A stretch of DNA of 10,211 nucleotides from Oscillospiraceae bacterium (GTDB lineage Bacteria; Bacillota; Clostridia; Oscillospirales; Ruminococcaceae), in contig CAAGDT010000048.1 in the NCBI GenBank assembly GCA_900768675.1, forward strand, positions 1-10,211. The letters are read 5' to 3'. A program made the translations under genes and the position numbers. This document shows positions 1 through 5,940 of the stretch, in pieces (within the stretch, counting starts at the first letter, position 1; each line of letters starts with the position of its first letter). The notes below the pieces were generated by a model. It saw only the letters and a program-made list of their open reading frames with translations. It was not told the origin of the DNA and searched no databases.

Positions 1-1
1 C

Positions 2-43
2 AACCACATAACGGCAGGCACAAAGCCTAGCCGTTATGCGGTT
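2..43 (+). other. Long RNA hairpin with alternative partner (possible attenuator or upstream terminator)
   Basis: Bases 2-5 (AACC) pair with 40-43, 7-15 (CATAACGGC) pair with 30-38, and 16-19 (AGGC) pair with 25-28 around the loop ACAAA. The only defects are an A/C mismatch (6/39) and a bulged A29. The 3' arm can alternatively pair with downstream bases: AGCCGT (29-34) with ACGGCT (56-61). That pairing excludes the first hairpin, as in an attenuator. No clear T-run follows, so a simple intrinsic terminator is not well supported. I compared it mentally with c-di-GMP, TPP, preQ1 and T-box consensuses and found no convincing match. The window edge may cut off part of the structure. Confidence 0.45.
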
Positions 44-73
44 TCCTAGCATCTGACGGCTTCTCGCCACCCT

Positions 74-102
74 TAAACATAGCTTTTTGGCTAACTTATA
101 TT
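74..102 (+). promoter_or_regulatory. Putative sigma-A promoter of cheC-cheD-fapA
   Basis: TAAACA (74-79, 4 of 6 matches to TTGACA) lies 17 bp upstream of TATATT (97-102, 5 of 6 matches to TATAAT). This would give a leader of about 30 nt and the strong ribosome binding site GGAGGAAGG (123-131) before the ATG at 138. I looked for a flagellar sigma-28 box (TAAA-N15-GCCGATAA): TAAA is present at 74-77 but the -10 part is poor. The hairpin at 2-43 would lie upstream of this start site. If the hairpin is a leader attenuator instead, transcription must begin before the window. Confidence 0.35.
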
Positions 103-137
103 TTAAATACCGAAAAAAGAACGGAGGAAGGGAATAA

Positions 138-758
138 ATGAGTATTGACAGATACGAGGACCTTAACGATATGCAGCTTGACGTCCTCAAGGAAATCGGA
201 AATATCGGGTCGGGAAACGCTACAACTGCGCTTTCTTCGATGATAGGAAAAATGGTGGATATTGAAGTTCCCCGTGTGCAGTTCCTGAACTTTCAGGACG
301 CTATTGACGCAGCGGGCGGTGCGGAAAAGAATATCGCAGGAGTGCTTGTACGCATAAACGGCGATATTGACGGTATGATACTGTTTCTCTTTGAGTTTGC
401 TCTTATCGACTACATACTGGGCAACCTTTTCGGCAAGAAAATTGAGAATATTGACCAGCTTGACGATATAGACCGCTCTGCCCTGAAGGAAATCGGAAAT
501 ATTATGGCAAGCTCCTATGTGAATGCAATTGCACAGCTTGCGGGAATGAATATCTTCGTTGATATTCCTGAGCTTGCGGTGGATATGCTTGGGGCAATTG
601 TAAGCGTACCTGCGGTTGAAGTGGGAGAGATAAGCGACAAGCTTCTTTTTATCGACAACAATATGATTATCGACAAGGTTAACGTAACCTCGAAGATACT
701 GCTTGTTCCCAGCGTAAGCTCCCTCGACCATATTATGACAAATCTGGGGGTTATGTAA
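138..758 (+). CDS. cheC: Chemotaxis protein CheC (CheY-P phosphatase)
   Basis: The 206-residue protein is a cytoplasmic CheY-P phosphatase of the CheC/FliY/CheX family, which removes phosphate from CheY-P and tunes chemotactic adaptation. The pseudo-twofold fold shows two complete signatures of the form [D/S]xxxExxN-x22-P. The first has D15, E19, N22 and P45; the second has S114, E118, N121 and P144. Both active sites therefore look intact, and the length is typical of CheC. It lacks the extra N-terminal CheY-binding peptide and C-terminal switch (FliN-like) domain of FliY. The start is fixed by GGAGGAAGG (123-131) seven bases before the ATG. Its stop overlaps the cheD start by one base (TAATG), implying translational coupling. 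CheC and CheD form a regulatory pair in Bacillus and Thermotoga, so the neighbour supports the call. Confidence 0.93.
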   Translation: MSIDRYEDLNDMQLDVLKEIGNIGSGNATTALSSMIGKMVDIEVPRVQFLNFQDAIDAAGGAEKNIAGVLVRINGDIDGMILFLFEFALIDYILGNLFGKKIENIDQLDDIDRSALKEIGNIMASSYVNAIAQLAGMNIFVDIPELAVDMLGAIVSVPAVEVGEISDKLLFIDNNMIIDKVNVTSKILLVPSVSSLDHIMTNLGVM

Positions 759-1240
759 TGGCGCAGAAGCTTATTGTCGGTATATCCGACTGGAAGGTAT
801 GCAGGAATCCTGATATTCTTGTAACATACGCATTAGGCTCCTGCATCGGCACCTGCCTTTACGACAAATACACGGGAATAGCAGGTCTTTCCCATATAAT
901 GCTTCCCGACAGCACAGCTATTATTGACAGCGCAGGAGCAAGAGCTAAATTTGCTGACACGGCTCTTCCGGATATGCTGGACTATATGAAGAGCCTTGGG
1001 GCAAGTCCTGCGGGAATTACGGCTAAGATTGCGGGCGGAGCGGTAATGTTCCAGAATTCAAGCGCCAAGTTCAATATCGGCGCAAGAAATATCGAAGCTG
1101 TTAAGGCTGCGCTATCAAGGCTTCGCATACCGATAATTGCAGAGGACACAGGACTTAACTACGGCAGGACAGTAACCTTTTTCGCAGAGAACGGGTCTGT
1201 TGAAATAAGCTCCAACGTCAAGGGAAAAAAGCTTATCTGA
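758..1240 (+). CDS. cheD: Chemoreceptor glutamine deamidase CheD
   Basis: The 160-residue cytoplasmic protein belongs to the CheD family, which deamidates glutamines on methyl-accepting chemotaxis proteins and binds CheC, stimulating its phosphatase activity. The catalytic triad is visible: C29 in LGSCIG, H46 in GLSHIMLP, and T23 in the VTYALGSC stretch. The spacing is as in the Thermotoga enzyme (T21/C27/H44). A glycine-rich stretch (KIAGGAVMF) and the sequence NIGARN in the C-terminal half are also family hallmarks. The ATG shares its A with the cheC stop codon, and GGGGG (746-750) can act as the ribosome binding site. No sigD follows, although in Bacillus cheC-cheD lead straight into sigD. 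Confidence 0.95.
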   Translation: MAQKLIVGISDWKVCRNPDILVTYALGSCIGTCLYDKYTGIAGLSHIMLPDSTAIIDSAGARAKFADTALPDMLDYMKSLGASPAGITAKIAGGAVMFQNSSAKFNIGARNIEAVKAALSRLRIPIIAEDTGLNYGRTVTFFAENGSVEISSNVKGKKLI

Positions 1241-1247
1241 GGTTTGT

Positions 1248-2696
1248 ATGCAGGAAAAACTTTTTAAGGATATGGAAAACCTGTTCGACAGCATAATTGA
1301 CGAGATTGAGCACCCGGAAAATGCGGGGAAAACGCCCAATCCCTTTGCTGAGGAGGGCATATCGGGCGGCGTTGGTATTACCGGCGCCGTTTCTGTAATT
1401 ATAGTAAAGGTTTCTCCCGACAAAATGACAGCAACTGCAATGGTTGCTTCTCACACGAAAACTCACCGCCCCTTTACCGCCGCCGATATTTTAAAAGCGG
1501 CAGAGGAGCAGGGGGTCGTTTTCGGCATTGACAGCTCCGCAGTGCTGGATATGGCGGCAAGGCAGCTGCTCAACACCGAAACGGTAATTGCAAGGGGCGT
1601 TCCTCCTGTTATGGGCATTGAGGGCAGAAATCTGCCCGCCTTTGATTGCTCGGGTGGTAAGGAAATCTGCAATATAGAAAAGGGTACGGTTTTGTGCAGG
1701 ATAACTCCTCCCACAACCGGCAGAAACGGTATGGACGTCTGCGGTGGAGAAATAAAGGCACGGGGCGGCAGACCTGCGCCCGACGTAAAGGGAGAAAATA
1801 CGGAGCTTTCAGCCGACGGAAGAACGCTTATTGCCCGTGAAACAGGCACTCTCGTTATGAGAAACGGTCAGTACAGCATTGTGAACGAGCTTGTTTTCCG
1901 TGAGGGACTAAGCGGAGCAGACGGGGTAATCGTGTTCCCCGGAACGGTGGTTGTGTACGGGAACGTTGCGGCAAAGGCTACTATCCGTGCAGGCGGGGCT
2001 ATTATTTACGGAAAGGTTTCGGGGGCTGCTATTGAAGCCAAGGGAGATATAACCGTTAACGGAGATGTTATTGATTCGCTGATTTCCTCCGAGCGTGGAA
2101 GCGTTAAGGGGAATAACTTTCTCGGAAGTATGATTAACGCAGGAAGAAGCGTTATCGGGCTGAGCTTTTCCGAGTGCCGCACAAAGTGCGTGGAGAGTAT
2201 GGTGTGCACCGAGGGAGCGGGCATTATAAGCGGCGGAGTTACCGAATGTATGGGGCAGATTTACTGCCTTACCGCAGGCAGCAGACAGCGCAAGGAAACC
2301 TTTTTCCGATTGGGCGACAGCGCAGGACAGCAGCTTGAACGGGCGGCTTTTATGAAGCAGCTCAACAAGGTCAGAGACGAGGTTGTAAAAATAGACGAGC
2401 GTGTGCATCGCCTTGAGGAAGCAGGAAAAACGGGTGAACTAAGCCTTGAGGACCAGGACTTTATGCGGGCGGCAGTCCGTATAAGAGCACAGAAGGTGCA
2501 GGAGGAGGAGCCTTTAGAGCGGAAGCTTGCGGAGCTTGATTATGTAATCGGGCTGTCAAAAAGAGCCTGTCTTCACGCTGCAACGGTTATTTATTCGGGG
2601 GTTGTGCTTTATATTTCGGGCTATACCTACGTTATGGAGAACGATAAGACAAAGGCTTCGGCGTATGCTAATAATATGGGTATCGTAATAACGTAA
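1248..2696 (+). CDS. fapA: DUF342/FapA family protein, motility-associated
   Basis: The 482-residue protein matches the DUF342 (FapA, flagellar assembly protein A) family. The N-terminal part to about residue 170 is the family's mixed domain and includes glycine/proline-rich PPTTGRNGMDV. Residues of roughly 215-330 are repetitive and valine/glycine-rich, with alternating strands such as GTVVVYGNV, GGAIIYGKV and GDITVNGDV, the expected signature of a right-handed parallel beta-helix. A charged, helical, probably coiled-coil stretch follows (about 350-430), then a short beta-rich tail. No signal peptide or membrane segment is seen. The start has GAGG (1239-1242) that overlaps the cheD stop, five bases before the ATG. 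In Vibrio, FapA binds unphosphorylated EIIA-Glc and influences flagellation; that function is not assured here. The two-gene chemotaxis context supports a role in motility. Confidence 0.82.
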   Translation: MQEKLFKDMENLFDSIIDEIEHPENAGKTPNPFAEEGISGGVGITGAVSVIIVKVSPDKMTATAMVASHTKTHRPFTAADILKAAEEQGVVFGIDSSAVLDMAARQLLNTETVIARGVPPVMGIEGRNLPAFDCSGGKEICNIEKGTVLCRITPPTTGRNGMDVCGGEIKARGGRPAPDVKGENTELSADGRTLIARETGTLVMRNGQYSIVNELVFREGLSGADGVIVFPGTVVVYGNVAAKATIRAGGAIIYGKVSGAAIEAKGDITVNGDVIDSLISSERGSVKGNNFLGSMINAGRSVIGLSFSECRTKCVESMVCTEGAGIISGGVTECMGQIYCLTAGSRQRKETFFRLGDSAGQQLERAAFMKQLNKVRDEVVKIDERVHRLEEAGKTGELSLEDQDFMRAAVRIRAQKVQEEEPLERKLAELDYVIGLSKRACLHAATVIYSGVVLYISGYTYVMENDKTKASAYANNMGIVIT

Positions 2697-2700
2697 ATAA

Positions 2701-2850
2701 AGTGAATAGAAGTTAACAATTATCAGTTAACAATTATCAGTTAACAGTTAACAGTTATGGTATCGGCTTCGCCGATTGATTTAAAAGAGAATTATTTAAA
2801 ATCCGTGCCCGAAGGGCACTCCACAATTATTCATTATTCACTATTCATTA
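2701..2850. repeat. MITE-like intergenic element of heptamer arrays and hairpins
   Basis: Bases 2712-2760 read as seven consecutive 7-bp units: GTTAACA, ATTATCA, GTTAACA, ATTATCA, GTTAACA, GTTAACA, GTTATGG. Two hairpins follow: ATCGGC/GCCGAT (2762-2767/2771-2776) and GTGCCC/GGGCAC (2805-2810/2814-2819). Three more 7-bp units lie at 2828-2848 (TATTCAT, TATTCAC, TATTCAT). Inverted copies of AGTGAATA bracket the block (2701-2708 and 2835-2842). No gene fits here. The build resembles a small palindromic repeat or MITE, or a heptamer short-tandem-repeat family, but only a genome-wide copy search could confirm that. Confidence 0.5.
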
Positions 2851-2856
2851 AGATAA

Positions 2857-2888
2857 GGGGCTGTTGCAGCTAACGCTGCAACAGCCCC
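2857..2888. terminator. Bidirectional hairpin terminator between fapA and the LCP-like gene
   Basis: A perfect 14-bp GC-rich stem (GGGGCTGTTGCAGC with GCTGCAACAGCCCC) closes a 4-nt loop, TAAC. It sits in the gap between two convergent genes, 13 bases from the minus-strand stop codon. The T-runs are weak on both sides (GTTTGTAT on plus, TTATCTT on minus), but the position and stem strength fit a shared terminator. Its inner 13-bp arms are identical to those of the terminator at 8836-8875. Confidence 0.8.
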
Positions 2889-2901
2889 GTTTGTATATGT
2901 A

Positions 2902-3870
2902 TTATTCTTCTTCCTGCGTAATCTCCATACGGTCGAGAATTGTGTTTCTTGAATTATCCGCAAGGATAAAGTATCCGCCCTCTGTTTCTCCGTAGGGAAT
3001 ATAGTATTCACAGGGGTTTATGCTGTTGTCGGAGGTGTACTGAAGTGCCGACTGGTATCCGGTATAGTCGTTGAAGGTAATATCCGTTTCCGTTCCCGTG
3101 ATTACTTCCTGTATAAGCCGCTGAAGCTCGGTAGAGGAAAGACCTCTGAAATTGCGGTTTACCATATTCATAGCGATTGCGCCCTGTATTGCAAGGCTGT
3201 AATCCTCGCCCTTGCCGAAATCGTATGTAAGGTAGTCGTAAAGCTTCTCACCGCCTAAGTACTGAACGCCTGCGGGGAAGATAACCTCCTCTACTTCCTT
3301 CTTAACCATACGGGAGATTTCCCTGTCCTCGCCGTCTACGTTTACAATTTCCTTTTCAAGAACGTCCTTTACCGTCTTTTCGGTTATGTCAGCGGGGATA
3401 TTTACATAAACCGTTCCCGTAAGGTCTGCAAAATCTATGAAGGAAAGGCGGTCAAACTTTATGTAGTAGTCACATTCAATTCCCAGGGTTTCCTTTATTC
3501 CCTCTGTTACAGCCGTGGCACCGAAATTGTCGTAAAGCTCGTAAAGGCTGCCGCTGCTGCCCTTGTAGCTTGCCTTAAGATTTTCCTGCAGGGGTACGAA
3601 AACGATAACCTCGTCCCTCGGACGGTAGTTTGCAAGCATATAATATGTGGGAGTTGCCGCCTTCATATCCGAAAGCATAAGAAGGGCGGTTATTTTTATG
3701 TCTGCCGAGGGGCGGAAGTCAGAGCCTGAGGCGGAGTAGCTTCCGTCCTTGTTTTTTAAAGCAGGAAACAGGGAGTCCCAGATACTGCTCACAAAAAATC
3801 CCAGCACTACAAATGAGATTATAAGGGCAATAAGATATATATACCAGTTGCTTTTTCTTTTTACAGCCAT
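2902..3870 (-). CDS. Membrane-anchored LytR-CpsA-Psr-like protein, apparently degenerate active site
   Basis: The 322-residue protein has a basic N-terminus (MAVKRKSN), one membrane segment at about residues 9-31, and an extracytoplasmic domain. That domain follows the LytR-CpsA-Psr (LCP) plan: an opening strand region near 58-92; GATAVTEGIKETLGIECDYY at 117-136, which aligns with the family's block containing LGI and DYY; a DLTGTVYVNIP block at 149-159; and LGGEKLYDYLTY (205-216), the counterpart of LxGxqALxYxR. LCP enzymes attach teichoic acids or glycopolymers to peptidoglycan using arginines in the SIPRD and YxRxR...DxxR motifs. Here those places read VPLQENL (92-98) and YLTYDFGKGEDYSLAIQG (213-230), without the arginines, so catalysis is doubtful. 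I chose the start at 3870 rather than an in-frame upstream ATG because GGAGG lies five bases ahead and the longer N-terminus makes a poor second hydrophobic segment. It is transcribed alone and divergently from alr. Confidence 0.7.
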   Translation of the reverse strand: MAVKRKSNWYIYLIALIISFVVLGFFVSSIWDSLFPALKNKDGSYSASGSDFRPSADIKITALLMLSDMKAATPTYYMLANYRPRDEVIVFVPLQENLKASYKGSSGSLYELYDNFGATAVTEGIKETLGIECDYYIKFDRLSFIDFADLTGTVYVNIPADITEKTVKDVLEKEIVNVDGEDREISRMVKKEVEEVIFPAGVQYLGGEKLYDYLTYDFGKGEDYSLAIQGAIAMNMVNRNFRGLSSTELQRLIQEVITGTETDITFNDYTGYQSALQYTSDNSINPCEYYIPYGETEGGYFILADNSRNTILDRMEITQEEE

Positions 3871-3984
3871 TTTTCCTCCGAAAAATAAAAAAGTAGTTGA
3901 AATTATACGGTGAAAAGTATATAATAGATAATGTAAAGCTTTTGTAAGCAAGAAGGCTTACTGCTACAAAATAAAGTTACTATT

Positions 3985-4013
3985 ATTTTATCACAAAATA
4001 TCATAAAATACAA
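3985..4013 (-). promoter_or_regulatory. Putative promoter of the LCP-like gene
   Basis: Read on the minus strand, TTGTAT (4013-4008) is a 4-of-6 -35 box. A 17-bp spacer separates it from TAAAAT (3990-3985), a 5-of-6 -10 box. Transcription would start near 3978, giving a leader of about 105 nt. That leader contains a small hairpin, GTAAGC/GCTTAC (3944-3949/3956-3961). Because the region is very AT-rich, chance matches are easy, and other weaker boxes lie closer to the gene. Confidence 0.38.
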
Positions 4014-4045
4014 TAGAAATTTGAAATTTGCCGAAATTTTCGGCA
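4009..4045 (+). promoter_or_regulatory. alr leader: possible -10 box, GAAATTT repeats and inverted repeat
   Basis: TACAAT (4009-4014, 5 of 6) could be the -10 box of the alr cluster, though no good -35 box lies 16-18 bp upstream. Immediately after come three copies of GAAATTT (4016-4022, 4023-4029, 4033-4039). A perfect inverted repeat, TGCCGAA-ATT-TTCGGCA (4029-4045), ends 15 bases before the alr ATG. It could be an operator or a leader hairpin close to the ribosome binding site GAAGG (4050-4054). No regulator is identified. Confidence 0.35.
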
Positions 4046-4060
4046 GAACGAAGGCATACA

Positions 4061-5200
4061 ATGGACAGATTACTTAAACGGGTATGGGCGGAAATCGACC
4101 TTGACGCACTGGACAACAATATTTCCCTTATAAAAGCCGCCGCTAAGGGGAAAAAGGTTATGGCAGTAGTAAAGGCTAACGCCTACGGTCACGACGTCGG
4201 GATTGTGGCAAGGGAGCTTTGGGCTAACGGCATTGAAAGCTATGCGGTTTCAAATCCCGTTGAAGGGATAGAGCTGCGGAAAATTCTGCCTGCGGCGCAG
4301 ATTGTGGTTTTCGGCTACTGCGACAGGGAAATGCAGGAGGAGATTGCCGCAAATAACCTTGAACAGACCGCTGCTTCCGTTGAACAGGCGAAAATGCTTT
4401 CCCGTACCGCTTCCGAGTTCGGGAAGCCCATAAAAGTACATATAAAAGTAAATTCCGGAATGAACAGGGTAGGAATTGACAGCAGGGAAGAGCTGCTTGA
4501 AATTTTGGGACTTACGGGACTTGAAATAAAGGGCGTTTATACCCATTTTGCGGTTGCAGACAGTCTTTCCGAAACCGATATTGAGTACACCGGAAATCAG
4601 CAGAATAAGTTTCTTGATATTACTGCTCCTGCAAGAGAAAAGAAAATTCCCTTTTATTCCCAGAACAGCGGCGGAATTATGTATCACGAGGATTTCGGCG
4701 GAGATATGGTACGAAGCGGGATAATAACCTACGGCTGTGCGCCGAATACGGCAGAAAAAATACCTCTCGGTATAAAGCCTGTTATGCGGCTGAGAGCCGC
4801 AGTCTGTCAGGTAAAAACAATACCCGCAGGCACGCAGATAAGCTACGGAAGAACCTTTACCGCAGAGCATGAAATGACCGTTGCGGTAATTCCCGCTGGC
4901 TATGCCGACGGCTACAGCCGTTTTCTTTCCAACAGCGGCGCAGTGTATATAGGCGGCAAGCGTGCGCCGATTTGCGGCAGGGTTTGTATGGACCAGACTA
5001 TTGTGGACGTTACGGGAATTGACGTGAAATGCGGGGATATTGCGGAGCTTTACTCGGATACTATCGGGGAAATTACCGTGGACAGTATCGCCGACAGGCT
5101 TGGAACTATCGGCTACGAGCTGCTTTGCCTTGTGGGCAGGAGAGTTCCCCGCGGGGCTGTACGGAATGGCGAGATTGTGGAGGTTGTGAACTATATATGA
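4061..5200 (+). CDS. alr: Alanine racemase
   Basis: The 379-residue enzyme is a fold-type III PLP enzyme that interconverts L- and D-alanine, giving D-alanine for peptidoglycan. The PLP lysine is K38 in AVVKANAYGHD; the second catalytic base is Y262 in ISYGRTF. Other family marks are VKVNSGMNRVG, the YTHFA block, AGYADGYSR and VCMDQTIVDV. The length is that of a complete alanine racemase (N-terminal TIM barrel, C-terminal beta domain). A TTG in frame at 4028 would add 11 residues, but it lies inside the inverted repeat. The ATG at 4061 has GAAGG six bases upstream and opens with the typical family beginning RVWAEIDLDAL. No serine-racemase (VanT) membrane domain is present. It heads a forward cluster and overlaps the next gene by four bases (ATGA). 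Confidence 0.95.
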   Translation: MDRLLKRVWAEIDLDALDNNISLIKAAAKGKKVMAVVKANAYGHDVGIVARELWANGIESYAVSNPVEGIELRKILPAAQIVVFGYCDREMQEEIAANNLEQTAASVEQAKMLSRTASEFGKPIKVHIKVNSGMNRVGIDSREELLEILGLTGLEIKGVYTHFAVADSLSETDIEYTGNQQNKFLDITAPAREKKIPFYSQNSGGIMYHEDFGGDMVRSGIITYGCAPNTAEKIPLGIKPVMRLRAAVCQVKTIPAGTQISYGRTFTAEHEMTVAVIPAGYADGYSRFLSNSGAVYIGGKRAPICGRVCMDQTIVDVTGIDVKCGDIAELYSDTIGEITVDSIADRLGTIGYELLCLVGRRVPRGAVRNGEIVEVVNYI

Positions 5201-5877
5201 GATACAAATACGAAACCCATGCACATACAAAGGAAGCCAGCGCCTGTGCAAGCGCAAGCGGCGAGGAGCAGGCAGAATTCTATAAATCAAAGGGATATGA
5301 CGGTATTTTTATAACCGACCATTTCTTCAACGGGAACACCTGCGTTCCTGCGGATTTAAGCTGGGAGGAGCGGGTTGACCGCTTTGCGAAGGGCTACGAA
5401 AATGCAAAGAAATGCGGGGACGAGATAGGGCTGAAGGTATTTTTCGGCTGGGAATATTCCTATCGTGGAGCAGACCTGCTGACCTACGGACTTGATAAGG
5501 ACTGGCTTAAAAGAAATCCTGCTGTAATGGATATGGACGTAAATGCCTACTGCGATTTTGTTCACGAGGAGGGCGGCTTTATCGTTCACGCTCACCCTTT
5601 CAGAGAAGACTGGTATATTGATATGCTGAGGCTTTTCCCGAGGAAATGTGATGGCTGCGAGGTTATAAATTCCTGCCGCAAGGAGCTTGAAAACGAAATG
5701 GCGATGATTTACGCAAAGCAGTACGGGCTTATAAAAACTGCGGGAAGCGATAATCATATTGCAGACCAGTACAGGCTTTCGGGAATTGCGTCAATAGCGC
5801 CCATATACGACGAGGAGCAGTTTATTGATTTGCTTAAATCCGGCAATTATAACATTTTCGACGACTATTGTGTATAA
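5197..5877 (+). CDS. PHP-domain metal-dependent phosphoesterase
   Basis: The 226-residue cytoplasmic protein has a PHP (polymerase and histidinol phosphatase) domain. Its metal-binding motifs are in order: H8 and H10 in THAHT; D41-H42 in FITDHFF; E in the FGWEYSYRG stretch; H131 and H133 in VHAHPFR; D185 and H187 in SDNH. Such stand-alone PHP proteins hydrolyse small phosphate esters such as histidinol phosphate or 3',5'-nucleoside bisphosphates, or nucleotides. The exact substrate cannot be read here. The start is the ATG in the ATGA overlap with alr, with GTGGAGG 13 bases upstream; the next residues run straight into the first metal motif, so a longer start is unlikely. Coupling to alr suggests co-expression rather than a shared pathway. 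Confidence 0.85.
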   Translation: MRYKYETHAHTKEASACASASGEEQAEFYKSKGYDGIFITDHFFNGNTCVPADLSWEERVDRFAKGYENAKKCGDEIGLKVFFGWEYSYRGADLLTYGLDKDWLKRNPAVMDMDVNAYCDFVHEEGGFIVHAHPFREDWYIDMLRLFPRKCDGCEVINSCRKELENEMAMIYAKQYGLIKTAGSDNHIADQYRLSGIASIAPIYDEEQFIDLLKSGNYNIFDDYCV

Positions 5878-5880
5878 GGC

Positions 5881-5923
5881 TGTTTTCCGAACTGCTTGCA
5901 GGCTGTACGGGAAAACATATAAT
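5881..5923 (+). promoter_or_regulatory. Intercistronic hairpin and internal TATAAT box
   Basis: In the 63-base gap, TGTTTTCC (5881-5888) can pair with GGAAAACA (5910-5917). Directly after comes a perfect TATAAT (5918-5923), preceded 16 bp upstream by TTGCAG (5896-5901, only 3 of 6). If used, transcription would start near 5930, inside the ribosome binding site of the next gene. The promoter is therefore doubtful; an mRNA processing or stability hairpin is an equal possibility. Confidence 0.25.
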
Positions 5924-5940
5924 GGGAAAGGAAGATAAAA

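Noticed and set aside
1..80. c-di-GMP-I (GEMM) riboswitch suspected from CACAAAGCC and GGTTTCC
   Set aside because: Only one hairpin is present where the class needs two helices with a GAAA loop docking, and the conserved ACGCAAAGC core is not matched.
96..731. Long open frame on the minus strand opposite cheC (211 codons)
   Set aside because: It lies almost wholly antisense to a well-supported gene, has no family likeness and no convincing ribosome binding site, and is an effect of codon usage.
1908..2408. Minus-strand open frame opposite fapA
   Set aside because: It is antisense to the beta-helix and coiled-coil part of the DUF342 protein and shows no motif.
2701..2760. CRISPR-like array
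   Set aside because: The units are 7 bp and directly adjacent with no spacers; no cas genes are seen.
3871..3951. Longer start for the LCP-like protein (27 extra residues)
   Set aside because: GGAGG is ideally placed for the ATG at 3870. The extra segment is coded by AT-rich promoter-like DNA.
4250..5290. Very long minus-strand open frame (346 codons) opposite alr and the PHP gene
   Set aside because: The sense strand has clear catalytic motifs of two families. The antisense product is rich in His, Tyr and Asn in an unstructured way and crosses a gene boundary.
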